The position numbers and the translations under genes are program-made. This document shows positions 8,519 to 18,330 of a DNA stretch of 64,000 bases, in pieces (within the stretch, counting starts at the first letter, position 1; every line of letters starts with the position of its first letter). The stretch is from the NCBI RefSeq assembly GCF_000422365.1, contig NZ_AULQ01000002.1, positions 62,001 to 126,000 of the forward strand. The letters are read 5' to 3'. The notes beneath the pieces were generated by a model. The model made no database searches, was not told the DNA's origin, and was given only the letters and a program-made list of their open reading frames with translations. The stretch comes from Mesoflavibacter zeaxanthinifaciens DSM 18436 (GTDB taxonomy: Bacteria > Bacteroidota > Bacteroidia > Flavobacteriales > Flavobacteriaceae).

Positions 8519-9871
8519 ATGAAAAATTTCAGTTTACTAGTTTTAATAACATTTATTCTAAGTTGTGGTAACGATGATGGTCCTGGCTATCAAGAACCTT
8601 ACAACCCAAATGACGACGATCCTGTGGTAATAGATCCCTTAACGGATGAAGAAATTCTGGATTTAACCCAGCAAGAAACCTTCAAGTATTTTTGGGATTT
8701 TGCAGGCTCAAATTCTGGAGCAGCAAAAGAGCGTTACCATCCTAACAATCCGTCAGACAGTCAAAACGTAATTACAACTGGAGGAAGTGGTTTTGGTCTT
8801 ATGGCTATTATAGTAGGCATAGAACGTGGTTATATTTCTAAAACTGAAGGTGTACAGCGTTTAACACAAATACTAAACTTCTTCGAAAATGCAGATCGTT
8901 TTCACGGAGCTTGGTCACATTGGATAGATGATGCTTCTGGCGCTACAATACCATTTAGCACTCAAGATAACGGAGGAGATATTGTTGAAACAGCTTTTTT
9001 TGTTCAAGGCTTAATTTGTGTGAAAGAATATTTTAAAAACGGAACTACCGAAGAACAAGCTTTAGCTAACCAAGCTGATACACTTTGGAAAGGTGTCGAG
9101 TGGGATTGGTACACCAACAACCAAAACAAATTATTATGGCATTGGAGTCCTTCTGATGAGTTCGCCATAAACTTAGAATTAAAAGGTTATAACGAAGCAT
9201 TAATAGCATTTATTCTTGGTGCAGCATCACCTGATTATCCAATTTCAGCAGAAGTATACCATCAAGGTTGGGCAAGTAATGGTAATATAGTATCCTCATC
9301 TAGTCAATATAGTATTCCTTTAATTTTAGATCATGCTGGCACTGGTACTGGTCCTTTATTTTGGGCACATTATTCGTATTTAGGACTTAATCCAACTGGC
9401 TTAAACGATCAATACGCTAATTATTGGGATTTAAATGTTAATCACACCAATATTAATTATCAGCATTGTGTTAGTAATCCAAATAATTTTGCAGACTATG
9501 GTCCAGATTGTTGGGGATTAACAGCAAGTTACACACGTAATGCTGATGGTTCTGTAGGGTATTCAGCTCACGAACCAGAAAATGATAACGGTACAATTTC
9601 ACCAACTGCAGCAATAAGCTCTATTCCATATACACCAGAAAAATCCTTAGCAGCAATGCATTATTTCTATGAAAATGAATTAATGGGACCTGCTGGTTTT
9701 TATGATGCATTTAGCCCGCAATATAATTGGGTAACAGAGCGCTACTTGGCTATAGACCAAGGTCCACAAATCATCATGATAGAAAATTACCGTACAGGTT
9801 TACTGTGGAATTTATTTATGCAAAACGAAGACGTACAAAACGGATTAGACACACTAGGATTCACCTATTAA
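8519..9871 (+). CDS. Second GH144-family lipoprotein, predicted beta-1,2-glucanase
   Basis: This 450-residue paralogue starts on the base after the previous stop codon. The lipobox ends at Cys16 (FILSC) and is followed by Gly-Asn-Asp-Asp, an acidic stretch like Bacteroidota surface-export signals. The barrel runs from ~50 on, with the same blocks as its neighbour: TGGSGFGLMAIIVGIERGY, FHGAWSHWIDD, DNGGDIVETAFFVQGL, GPLFWAHYSYLGLNPTGL and YLAIDQGPQIIMIENYRTGL. The pair may divide the work into surface endo-cleavage and periplasmic exo-cleavage. This is inferred from the leader sequences only. Confidence 0.9.
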   Translation: MKNFSLLVLITFILSCGNDDGPGYQEPYNPNDDDPVVIDPLTDEEILDLTQQETFKYFWDFAGSNSGAAKERYHPNNPSDSQNVITTGGSGFGLMAIIVGIERGYISKTEGVQRLTQILNFFENADRFHGAWSHWIDDASGATIPFSTQDNGGDIVETAFFVQGLICVKEYFKNGTTEEQALANQADTLWKGVEWDWYTNNQNKLLWHWSPSDEFAINLELKGYNEALIAFILGAASPDYPISAEVYHQGWASNGNIVSSSSQYSIPLILDHAGTGTGPLFWAHYSYLGLNPTGLNDQYANYWDLNVNHTNINYQHCVSNPNNFADYGPDCWGLTASYTRNADGSVGYSAHEPENDNGTISPTAAISSIPYTPEKSLAAMHYFYENELMGPAGFYDAFSPQYNWVTERYLAIDQGPQIIMIENYRTGLLWNLFMQNEDVQNGLDTLGFTY

Positions 9872-9882
9872 ACTCACTAAGA

Positions 9883-10668
9883 ATGAAACACATTAAAACA
9901 CAAATTACTTTTTGTCTGCTACTAATTACATCACTAGCATTTGCACAAAAAGATCTTTATAAAGAAAAGGTTCATATTAAAGGCAAAGACACGCTTAAGT
10001 ACCGCATTATGTATCCTGAAAATTTTTCAGAAGACAAGCAATATCCTGTTTTATTATTTCTTCATGGTGCTGGCGAACGTGGAAATGATAACCAAAGACA
10101 GTTAGCACACGGAAGTAAATTATTTGCAGACAAAACCAATCGTGGTGCATTTCCTGCAATAGTAATTTTCCCGCAATGTCCAAAAGATAGTTACTGGTCT
10201 AATGCAGATGTAGATAGGTCATCTTTTCCAAGAAAATTAGTGTTTCCTAAAGATAAAGAAGCTACAAAACCAATGCAATTGGTTATAGATTTAATGCAAG
10301 ACGTTACCAGCAAAGACTATGTAAATACAGACAAAGTTTATGTTGGCGGATTATCTATGGGTGGAATGGGAACATTCGAAATTCTATCAAGACAACCAGA
10401 TATGTTCGCTGCTGCTATCGCTATTTGCGGTGATGGCAATGCCGAACTAACAAAAAACTACGCAACAAAAGTAGATTTATGGGTGTTTCATGGTGCAAAT
10501 GATGATGTTGTAGACCCAAAAGGTTCAATAAAAATGGTTAATGCTATTCTAGAAAATGGCGGAAAACCAAATTTTACTTTATACTCAGATGCAAATCACA
10601 ACAGTTGGGATCCTGCTTTTGCAGAACCTGAATTATTAACATGGCTTTTCTCTAAATCAAAAAAATAA
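9883..10668 (+). CDS. Secreted alpha/beta-hydrolase (dienelactone hydrolase/PHB-depolymerase-like esterase)
   Basis: This 261-residue secreted protein has a signal peptide (LLLITSLAFAQ). The open frame extends upstream into the GH144 gene, but the ATG at 9883 begins a proper signal peptide and leaves an 11-bp spacer. The triad is visible: Ser158 in GGLSMGGMG, Asp207 or Asp208 in HGANDDVVDP and His239 in DANHNSWDP. HGAGERG at ~57 is the oxyanion-hole segment. In a PUL such enzymes usually remove ester substituents from the glycan. The substituent is unknown, and a peptidase-like role is less likely. Confidence 0.82.
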   Translation: MKHIKTQITFCLLLITSLAFAQKDLYKEKVHIKGKDTLKYRIMYPENFSEDKQYPVLLFLHGAGERGNDNQRQLAHGSKLFADKTNRGAFPAIVIFPQCPKDSYWSNADVDRSSFPRKLVFPKDKEATKPMQLVIDLMQDVTSKDYVNTDKVYVGGLSMGGMGTFEILSRQPDMFAAAIAICGDGNAELTKNYATKVDLWVFHGANDDVVDPKGSIKMVNAILENGGKPNFTLYSDANHNSWDPAFAEPELLTWLFSKSKK

Positions 10669-10671
10669 ATA

Positions 10672-13014
10672 ATGACAATGCTTAAACTTACTAACATAAA
10701 ATCCCTAGCAATAGGTTTTGGGTTACTAACTGCTATATCTTGTAATACCAATAGCAACAAAACAACATCGTCAAAAAGCGATAACCCTTATCAAACTAAA
10801 GTAGATTCTATTATCGGGTTAATGACTTTAGATGAAAAAATTGGTCAATTAAACCTTCCTGCTACAGGTCCAATTACAACAGGTGCTTCAAAAAGTACTG
10901 ATGTTGTAAAAAAGATTGAAGACGGAAAAATTGGTGGTCTTTTCAATATTAAGGATCCAAAAAATATTTATGAAGTTCAGAAAATTGCAGTTGAAAAAAG
11001 CCGACTTGGTATTCCGCTTATTTTCGGAATGGACGTTATTCACGGTTTTAAAACCACATTCCCAATTCCTTTAGGTTTATCTGCCTCTTGGAATATGGAA
11101 ATGATTGAAAAAACAGCACAAATTGCAGCTAATGAAGCTAGTGCAAACGGTATTAACTGGACCTTTTCGCCAATGGTAGACATTTCTCGCGATCCACGTT
11201 GGGGACGCGTTTCCGAAGGAAATGGTGAAGATCCGTTTTTAGGTAGCGCTATTGCTCGCGCTATGGTTCGTGGCTATCAGCAAGATGATATGGCTGCAAA
11301 TAATACCTTAATGTCTTGTGTAAAACACTTTGCATTATATGGTGCGCCAGAAGCAGGTAGAGATTACAATACGGTAGATATGAGCCGTATTCGAATGTAT
11401 AACGAATATTTAGCGCCTTACAAAGCTGCTGTAGACGAAGGTGTTGGCTCTGTAATGGCATCCTTTAACGAGATTGATGGTGTGCCTGCAACTGGAAACA
11501 AATGGTTATTAACAGATTTACTTCGTGATGATTGGGGATTTGATGGTTTTGTAGTGTCTGATTATACTGGTATCTACGAAATGCGTGCACACGGAATGGG
11601 TGATGAATACGATGTAACCTCGCTAGCATTAAAAGCTGGATTAGATATGGATATGGCTGGTGATTCGCCAAATATTAAAGCCTCTTTTACCCATGCTTTA
11701 AAAGGTGCATTAGACCAAGGTAGAATATCTATAGAAGATATTGATACTGCTGTTGCACGTGTGTTAACCGCAAAATACCAATTAGGTTTATTTGACGATC
11801 CTTACAAATATTGCAGTGAAGAACGTGCTAAAAACGAAACCTACACACAAGAAAATAGAGATTATGCACGTCTTGTTGGTGCAGAATCTTCAGTATTATT
11901 AAAAAACGACAATCAGCTTTTACCATTAAAAAAATCTGGTACTATTGCTGTTATTGGTCCGTTAGCTAAAGCTAATAGTAATATGGCTGGTACTTGGTCT
12001 GTATCTACAGATCATCAAAGTTCCATTTCGGTTTGGGACGGTTTACAACAAACCGTTGGTAACGATGTTAATTTGTTATATGCAAAAGGAAGTAACGTAG
12101 ATTATGACTTAGACATAGAAAAGCGTGCTACAATGTTTGGTAAAGATATCCCAAGAGATGGAAGAACAGATCAGCAAATGCTTGATGAGGCTTTAGCAAT
12201 CGCTAAAAAATCTGATGTTATTGTAGCTACTATTGGTGAGTCTGCTGAGTTTAGTGGCGAAAGTAGTAGTCGTACAGATTTAGGTATTCCGCAAGTACAA
12301 AAAGATTTATTACAAGCCTTATTAAAAACAGGAAAACCGGTTGTCTTAGTACTGTTTACAGGTAGACCTCTAACGTTAGTTGAAGAGAGTGAAACCGTTC
12401 CGGCAATCCTTAATGTTTGGTTTCCTGGTAGTGAAGCTGGTTTATCTATTTCAGATGTGTTGTTTGGTGATGTTAACCCTTCAGGAAAATTAACGGCAAC
12501 ATTCCCAAGAAATGTTGGTCAAGTTCCGTTATTCTATAATCACAAAAATACAGGTCGTCCATTAGGAAACGACGAAGGTCATTTTGAAAAATTCAAAACC
12601 AATTATTTAGATGTTCGTAACGAGCCTTTATATCCGTTTGGTTTCGGATTAAGCTACACTACTTTTGAGTATGGCGAACTTAAACTAGATAAAACATCGA
12701 TGTCTCAAAACGATACAATTAATGTTTCGGTAGATATTACAAATACTGGTGACTACGACGGAAAAGAAGTAGCTCAATTATACATAAGAGACTTAGTTGG
12801 TAGTGTAACAAGACCTGTAAAAGAGCTTAAAGGCTTCCAAAAAGTATTTATTAAAAAGGGTGAAACTGTAACAGTTACTTTTAAAGTTTCGGTTGAAGAC
12901 TTAAAATTCTACAACTCTAATTTAGATTTTGTTGCAGAACCTGGTGAATTCCAAGTTGCTATCGGAACAAGCTCTGATGTTGCTTTAAAAAATTCATTCA
13001 AACTTTTAGATTAA
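10672..13014 (+). CDS. bglX: GH3 beta-glucosidase, BglX-like lipoprotein
   Basis: This 780-residue lipoprotein (Cys24, lipobox AISC) is predicted to release glucose from the ends of beta-gluco-oligosaccharides in the periplasm. The TIM-barrel domain is at ~40-370 with VKHFALYGAPEAGRDYN and the nucleophile Asp297 in GFVVSDYTG. The alpha/beta sandwich is at ~400-625 with ESAEFSGESSSRTDLGIP, and the FnIII-like domain is at ~680-775. The domain order and length match BglX. GH3 enzymes specific for sophorose occur beside GH144 genes in gut Bacteroides, so beta-1,2 specificity is plausible but not readable from the sequence. An alternative Met start lies 6 bp downstream. Confidence 0.93.
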   Translation: MTMLKLTNIKSLAIGFGLLTAISCNTNSNKTTSSKSDNPYQTKVDSIIGLMTLDEKIGQLNLPATGPITTGASKSTDVVKKIEDGKIGGLFNIKDPKNIYEVQKIAVEKSRLGIPLIFGMDVIHGFKTTFPIPLGLSASWNMEMIEKTAQIAANEASANGINWTFSPMVDISRDPRWGRVSEGNGEDPFLGSAIARAMVRGYQQDDMAANNTLMSCVKHFALYGAPEAGRDYNTVDMSRIRMYNEYLAPYKAAVDEGVGSVMASFNEIDGVPATGNKWLLTDLLRDDWGFDGFVVSDYTGIYEMRAHGMGDEYDVTSLALKAGLDMDMAGDSPNIKASFTHALKGALDQGRISIEDIDTAVARVLTAKYQLGLFDDPYKYCSEERAKNETYTQENRDYARLVGAESSVLLKNDNQLLPLKKSGTIAVIGPLAKANSNMAGTWSVSTDHQSSISVWDGLQQTVGNDVNLLYAKGSNVDYDLDIEKRATMFGKDIPRDGRTDQQMLDEALAIAKKSDVIVATIGESAEFSGESSSRTDLGIPQVQKDLLQALLKTGKPVVLVLFTGRPLTLVEESETVPAILNVWFPGSEAGLSISDVLFGDVNPSGKLTATFPRNVGQVPLFYNHKNTGRPLGNDEGHFEKFKTNYLDVRNEPLYPFGFGLSYTTFEYGELKLDKTSMSQNDTINVSVDITNTGDYDGKEVAQLYIRDLVGSVTRPVKELKGFQKVFIKKGETVTVTFKVSVEDLKFYNSNLDFVAEPGEFQVAIGTSSDVALKNSFKLLD

Positions 13015-13026
13015 TAGCTAATTATT

Positions 13027-15627
13027 ATGCCACACATAAAATATAAGACGTTTTCCCTAGTTTTAATGGCGTGTGTGGCTTCCCTTTTTTTAAGTCACGC
13101 ACAATCTAAAATCATCAATTCTGGTTGGCAATATTCCGAGGATAAAACCCATTGGCAAACCGTAAATATTCCACATACATGGAATGATAAAGATGCTTTT
13201 GATGACGAGTCTGGTTACCGTCGTGGTTTGGGCTATTACAAAAAGCAAATCTATGTGTCTTCTCAAGATAAAGACCAGATTTTCTATCTAAAATTTAATG
13301 CTGTAAATCAGGAAGCTACTGTTTTTATTAATGGAAAAAAAGCAACCAATCACAAAGGTGGTTACACAGCGTTTAATGTCGAAATCACATCGCTTTTAAA
13401 CTTTGATGCTTATAATTTAATTGAAGTTGAAGTCGATAATTCTCACAACGATGATATTCCACCATTAGATGCAGATTTTACATTCTATGGTGGTATTTAT
13501 CGTGATGTGGAATTGATAAAAGTCCCAAAACAGCATTTTAGTTTAAAGGATTTTGCATCCGATGGTTTTTATGTCAATTATTACAACGTTTCCAACGACA
13601 AAGCTGGTGTAAAAGTTGATATATCGATAGATAATTTTGAAACCAAAACGGATGCACATTTATATCTTGAAATTTTAGATGCAGAAGGAAATCGTATTAG
13701 AGAAGAACATAAAGGATTAACTTTAAAATCCAATAAAACCGAAACCGTTAAGGTCACGATTCCTGAAATTAAAAACCCCAAATTATGGTCGCCAAACCAT
13801 CCGTATTTATACAAATTACAGCTAACCTTAAGTGATAAAAACGGAACGGTTTTAGACCAAAAACAATCTAATGTAGGCTTTCGTTGGGCAACTGTAGATC
13901 CTGAAAAAGGGTTTTTTCTTAACGGAAAACCAATAAAATTAATTGGTGTAAATCGTCATCAAGATTATAAAGATTATGGCAATGTAGTACCAATAGAATT
14001 GCAAAAACAAGATATTCATCTTATTAAAAATATGGGTGCAAATGTGATACGCTTTGCACATTATCCGCATTCTAGAGAATTATACAAACTTTGTGACGAA
14101 CTTGGGATTTTGGTATGGACAGAAATTCCTATAGTAAATAAAGTGACCGATTCTGAAGTGTTTTTTGAGGTCTCACATACAATGCAAAACGAGCACGTCA
14201 AACAATATTACAATTACCCAAGTGTAGTGATGTTTGGGTATATGAATGAAATTTTTCTGCGATTGGCATTTGATAAAAAATCATCGGATAAAGAAAAAGA
14301 GGATTTAAAAACCACAACTTTAAAATTGGCCAACCAGCTAGAAGATTTAACACGAAAATTGGCACCAAACCACATTACAGTTATGGCTGGTCATTTAAAC
14401 GAAGTTTATAACGATACTGGCATAGCAGATTTACCAATGCTGTTTGGTTGGAATCTGTACTTTGGTTGGTATGATGCACAAATTGAAGATTTAGATAAAT
14501 TCTTAGACCAACAACATCAACGTTATCCTAAGCGCTCATTATTATTGTCAGAATATGGTCCTGGTGCAGACGTTAGAATTTTTACTAAAACACCTAAAAA
14601 GTTCGATTTTTCAACCAATTATCAAGCAAAACTGCATCAATCGTATTACAAACAGATTACAGAAAGACCGTTTATGACAGGAATGACAGCTTGGAATTTT
14701 GCCGATTTTGGTTCAGAATTTCGTGGAGATGCCATTCCGCACGTCAACCAAAAAGGACTGGTGCAATACGACCGAACACCAAAAGATATTTACTATTGGT
14801 ACAAATCTGTTTTAGACGATAAAAAACCATTTATACATATCGCTACAGATTATTTAAAGCAACTAACGGTTTTAGAAAATGAAACTGTTCCAGTTCAAAT
14901 ATATTCCAATCAAAATGACATCAATGTTAGCATAAATGGAAATAATTTAGGCAATTTTAAGATTGAAAACGGTACTGTTTCAATTGATATGCCTTTCAAA
15001 AATGGTAATAATTCTATCAGAGTTTCAACTGAAACTATTTCCGAAGAAAAAACAATAAAAGTTAATCGTATTGAAGCTTTTGATTTTAAAAATTTTAAAC
15101 GTTTTGGGATCAATTTAGGTGCACATTTCAACTTTTATGATAAAACACAAAACATCACATTTGTACCAGACCAAGCGTATAAAAAAGGATGGTTTGGATA
15201 TAAAGATGGTTCAGCTTTTGGGATGACCAAAGATAAAAATCAAGGTCTGCCACATAACATTAAAAACACAGATTCAGAACCGTTATTTCAAACCTTGTTA
15301 GAAGGTTGTACAGAATATCAACTAGACGTACCTGAAGGCAATTACAACGTAAAATTATATTTTGTAGAGCCACAAATTAAACCAACTGAGAATATTTATA
15401 ACCTTTCAGAAGTAACTTCAAGAAATACTAAAACACAGCGCATTTTTGATGTGTATATCAACGATACATTAATAGAAGAACAATTAAATTTAGCCCAAGC
15501 CTATCCAGAAAAATATGGTGTAACGCTTCAGGCAACTATTCAAACAAAAAAAGGATTAACTTTAAAACTCAACGCTATTGAAGGGTTACCTGTAATTAGC
15601 GGTATTTTAATTGAAAAACTAGACTAA
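13027..15627 (+). CDS. GH2 glycoside hydrolase (beta-galactosidase-like) with malectin-like C-terminal domain
   Basis: This 866-residue secreted enzyme has a signal peptide (VASLFLSHAQ). Domains in order: sugar-binding jelly roll ~20-170 (NIPHTWNDKDAFDD), Ig-like ~175-285 and a TIM barrel ~290-590. The acid/base is Glu408 in VVMFGYMNEI and the nucleophile is Glu509 in LLLSEYGPGAD. VIRFAHYPHSRELYKLCDE is the typical GH2 barrel segment. An Ig-like linker at ~610-680 is followed by a malectin-like carbohydrate-binding domain at ~690-866 (YQLDVPEGNYNVKLYFVEP). The substrate could be beta-galactoside, beta-glucuronide or beta-mannoside; the extra domain suggests a polymer or branched glycan. Confidence 0.92.
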   Translation: MPHIKYKTFSLVLMACVASLFLSHAQSKIINSGWQYSEDKTHWQTVNIPHTWNDKDAFDDESGYRRGLGYYKKQIYVSSQDKDQIFYLKFNAVNQEATVFINGKKATNHKGGYTAFNVEITSLLNFDAYNLIEVEVDNSHNDDIPPLDADFTFYGGIYRDVELIKVPKQHFSLKDFASDGFYVNYYNVSNDKAGVKVDISIDNFETKTDAHLYLEILDAEGNRIREEHKGLTLKSNKTETVKVTIPEIKNPKLWSPNHPYLYKLQLTLSDKNGTVLDQKQSNVGFRWATVDPEKGFFLNGKPIKLIGVNRHQDYKDYGNVVPIELQKQDIHLIKNMGANVIRFAHYPHSRELYKLCDELGILVWTEIPIVNKVTDSEVFFEVSHTMQNEHVKQYYNYPSVVMFGYMNEIFLRLAFDKKSSDKEKEDLKTTTLKLANQLEDLTRKLAPNHITVMAGHLNEVYNDTGIADLPMLFGWNLYFGWYDAQIEDLDKFLDQQHQRYPKRSLLLSEYGPGADVRIFTKTPKKFDFSTNYQAKLHQSYYKQITERPFMTGMTAWNFADFGSEFRGDAIPHVNQKGLVQYDRTPKDIYYWYKSVLDDKKPFIHIATDYLKQLTVLENETVPVQIYSNQNDINVSINGNNLGNFKIENGTVSIDMPFKNGNNSIRVSTETISEEKTIKVNRIEAFDFKNFKRFGINLGAHFNFYDKTQNITFVPDQAYKKGWFGYKDGSAFGMTKDKNQGLPHNIKNTDSEPLFQTLLEGCTEYQLDVPEGNYNVKLYFVEPQIKPTENIYNLSEVTSRNTKTQRIFDVYINDTLIEEQLNLAQAYPEKYGVTLQATIQTKKGLTLKLNAIEGLPVISGILIEKLD

Positions 15628-16515
15628 ATGAAATTAGTAATAAACGTATTTGTATTCTTTTTTGTGTTAACACTTTCGGCACAAAACAAAGCGACTTACA
15701 CCTACTCGATCAAAGGAAAAGACACATTAAAACTAGATGTTTACACACCAGAAAACATCAAAAAAACAGACACGTTACCTGTATTGCTTTGGATGCATGG
15801 TGGCGGATTTTCAGGTGGTCATAGAGAATACATAGATGATGAAAATTTAGTTAAATATGCAGCGAAAGAACAGAATTACATTGGTATTTCCATTTCGTAC
15901 CGTTTACTAAGAAAAGGTACAAAAACAGGTTTTGGTTGCGATTGTACAAAAGACGAAAAATTGGAAACCTTTAAACAAGCTGCTATCGATTATATGGATG
16001 CTGCAAAATATGTAGTTGAACATGCTAACGAACTTCAAATTGATACTACAAAAATCATTGCTGGTGGTAGTAGCGCTGGTGCTGAAGGTATTCTAAATGC
16101 AGTTTTTATGCGCGAGTATTTTGTAGATAATGCCGAAGCGTATAGCAATGTAAAATTCGCTGGTGCTTTTTCTTGCGCTGGTGCTATTGTTGATGCAAGT
16201 TATATGACGCCAGAAAACGCTGTACCAACGGTGTTGTATCACGGCACAAAAGACCAATTAGTGCCTTACGGAAATGCGCCACATCATTATTGTGCACCAA
16301 CAAAAGATGGTTATATAATGCTAGATGGTTCTAAAATTATTGCTGATAAATTAGAGGAATTTGAAACGTCTTTCTATTTCAATATTGTCAAAGAAGCACG
16401 TCACGAAATTTCAAGAATTCCTTATGAAGAATTGGATATTGTGTTCAACTTTTTTGAGCGTACAGTAATTAACGATGAAATTATTCAAACTAAAATTATA
16501 AAAACGAAAAAGTAA
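15628..16515 (+). CDS. Secreted alpha/beta-hydrolase esterase of the HGGGF (BD-FAE/HSL-like) type
   Basis: This 295-residue protein has a signal peptide (FFFVLTLSAQ). It has the oxyanion motif MHGGGFSGG at ~55 and nucleophile Ser149 in GGSSAGAEG. The likely Asp is in GTKDQLVPYGNA and the likely His in KEARHEISR. It differs from the other esterase in this operon, so two ester types or positions may be attacked. Two closely spaced cysteines (GCDCTK, ~109-111) are unusual and could form a disulfide with another Cys. The start codon follows the GH2 stop directly and the stop overlaps the sulfatase start by one base, so translational coupling is likely. Confidence 0.82.
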   Translation: MKLVINVFVFFFVLTLSAQNKATYTYSIKGKDTLKLDVYTPENIKKTDTLPVLLWMHGGGFSGGHREYIDDENLVKYAAKEQNYIGISISYRLLRKGTKTGFGCDCTKDEKLETFKQAAIDYMDAAKYVVEHANELQIDTTKIIAGGSSAGAEGILNAVFMREYFVDNAEAYSNVKFAGAFSCAGAIVDASYMTPENAVPTVLYHGTKDQLVPYGNAPHHYCAPTKDGYIMLDGSKIIADKLEEFETSFYFNIVKEARHEISRIPYEELDIVFNFFERTVINDEIIQTKIIKTKK

Positions 16516-18239
16516 TGCGATACATCTCTTTTATATTAACCTCATTATTAATACTTCAGTCTTGCAAAGAAAACAAGTCAGAAGCTGTCAATGCAGATGT
16601 AACTGAAAACTCAAAACGACCAAACATCATTTACATTATGGCAGACGACCACGCAGCGCAAGCCATTAGCGCGTATGGTCATCCTATTGGTCAATTGGCA
16701 CCAACACCAAACATTGATAGACTAGCTAAAAACGGTGCGATTTTCAAAAATAACTTTTGTACCAATTCTATTTGCGGACCAAGTCGTGCTGTAGTGTTAA
16801 CAGGAAAGCATAGTCATATTAATGGATTTAGAATGAATGGCGACCGTTTTGATGGTTCACAACAAACGCTTCCAAAATTGCTAAAAGAAGCAGGTTACAA
16901 TACTGCAATAGTAGGTAAATGGCATTTACACGGTTATCCTGAAGGTTTTGACCACTGGAATATTTTAAACGACCAAGGTAACTATTATAATCCGCAGTTT
17001 ATTAAGATTCAAGATACAGTTCACATAAACAAAAAACACATTGATACCACTGCGCATTGGACAACCAAATTACCAGATACCACTGTCGTTAAAGGCTATG
17101 CAACCGACTTAATTACGGATTACGCGATTGATTACATAGATGAAAAGAAAAATAGCAATCAGCCTTTCTTTTTAATGGTGCATCACAAAGCGCCACATCG
17201 TAATTGGATGCCAGCGTTACGTCACGTTAATAAGTACGATTCGGTGCAATTTCCGTTACCTGATACGTATTTTACAAAGCACGAAAATTCAACTGCATCA
17301 AAAGAGCAGTTACAGACTATCTATCGTGATATGTACGAAGGTCACGACCTTAAAATGACCAAAGAAAAAGGCAGTCCAGAATTAGCTTGGAATCCTTGGA
17401 AAACAGATTTTGAACGAATGACACCAGAGCAACGTGCTGCTTGGGATAAAGCCTATCAACCAAAAAACGATGCGTTTCACGATGCTAATTTATCAGGCAA
17501 AGCACTAGCCGAATGGAAAGGACAACGTTATTTACAAGAATATTTATCAACAATAGCTTCGGTAGATGAAGGTATTGGGAAGATATTAGATTATTTAGAT
17601 GCTAATGGTTTAACCGAAAACACCATTGTTGTGTACACGTCTGACCAAGGTTTTTATTTAGGCGAAAAAGGATGGTTTGATAAGCGATTTATGTATGAAG
17701 AATCCTTAAAAATGCCATTATTAATCCAATATCCTGAAAAAATTAAACCAGGAACTGTTGTTGAAGGCTTAACCCAAAACCTAGACTTTGCTGAAACCTT
17801 TTTAGATTTTGCAGATGTTGACATTCCTAATGATATGCAAGGAAAATCCTTTGCAGGTTTATTAGATGGTACTGAAAACAATGAAGATTTTAGAGATGCG
17901 GTTTACTACCATTATTACGATTATCCAGCATTCCATATGGTAAAAAAGATGTATGGTATACGTACAAATCGTTATAAATTAATTCATGTGTATGATGATA
18001 TTGATGAGTGGGAATTATATGATTTACAAACCGACCCAAAAGAGTTAACCAACCTTATCGATGACGAAAATTACGACGAGATTGAAACCAAACTAAGAAC
18101 ACGTTTAGCCGAATTACAACAACAATATAAAGTTACCGAAAAAGAATTTGAAAAGGCGCCAAAGCAACGTGTAGATAATGCTTACAAGCAATTTGACAGA
18201 TTAAGAGGTAACACAGGATCAAAATATCATCATCATTAA
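16515..18239 (+). CDS. S1-family sulfatase lipoprotein
   Basis: This 574-residue lipoprotein (lipobox LQSC) carries the alkaline-phosphatase-superfamily sulfatase fold. The metal-binding start is NIIYIMADDHAAQ. The formylglycine signature is CGPSR, with Cys87 as the residue to be oxidised. VGKWHLHG and VYTSDQGFYLGEKGWFDKR supply further active-site residues. Cys-type S1 enzymes need a maturase (anSME or FGE), which is not in this window. Activity on sulfate esters is expected, although the superfamily also includes phosphodiesterases. It overlaps the preceding gene by 1 bp. The SulfAtlas subfamily cannot be assigned by eye. The protein ends in a His-rich tail (KYHHH). Confidence 0.92.
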   Translation: MRYISFILTSLLILQSCKENKSEAVNADVTENSKRPNIIYIMADDHAAQAISAYGHPIGQLAPTPNIDRLAKNGAIFKNNFCTNSICGPSRAVVLTGKHSHINGFRMNGDRFDGSQQTLPKLLKEAGYNTAIVGKWHLHGYPEGFDHWNILNDQGNYYNPQFIKIQDTVHINKKHIDTTAHWTTKLPDTTVVKGYATDLITDYAIDYIDEKKNSNQPFFLMVHHKAPHRNWMPALRHVNKYDSVQFPLPDTYFTKHENSTASKEQLQTIYRDMYEGHDLKMTKEKGSPELAWNPWKTDFERMTPEQRAAWDKAYQPKNDAFHDANLSGKALAEWKGQRYLQEYLSTIASVDEGIGKILDYLDANGLTENTIVVYTSDQGFYLGEKGWFDKRFMYEESLKMPLLIQYPEKIKPGTVVEGLTQNLDFAETFLDFADVDIPNDMQGKSFAGLLDGTENNEDFRDAVYYHYYDYPAFHMVKKMYGIRTNRYKLIHVYDDIDEWELYDLQTDPKELTNLIDDENYDEIETKLRTRLAELQQQYKVTEKEFEKAPKQRVDNAYKQFDRLRGNTGSKYHHH

Positions 18240-18330
18240 AATGAAACATCTCTGATTAATCTGAAGTCACTTAGTGAACATATTAATAAGATGTTCCATC
18301 TGACGATTGAAAAACAATAAAAATTAACAG

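Noticed and set aside
9727-9882. Upstream extension of the esterase frame into the GH144 gene
   Set aside because: It overlaps well-conserved GH144 codons and has no signal peptide; the ATG at 9883 does.
17217-17227. TACGTCA-like site within the sulfatase gene
   Set aside because: Isolated and in conserved coding sequence; not part of a cluster.
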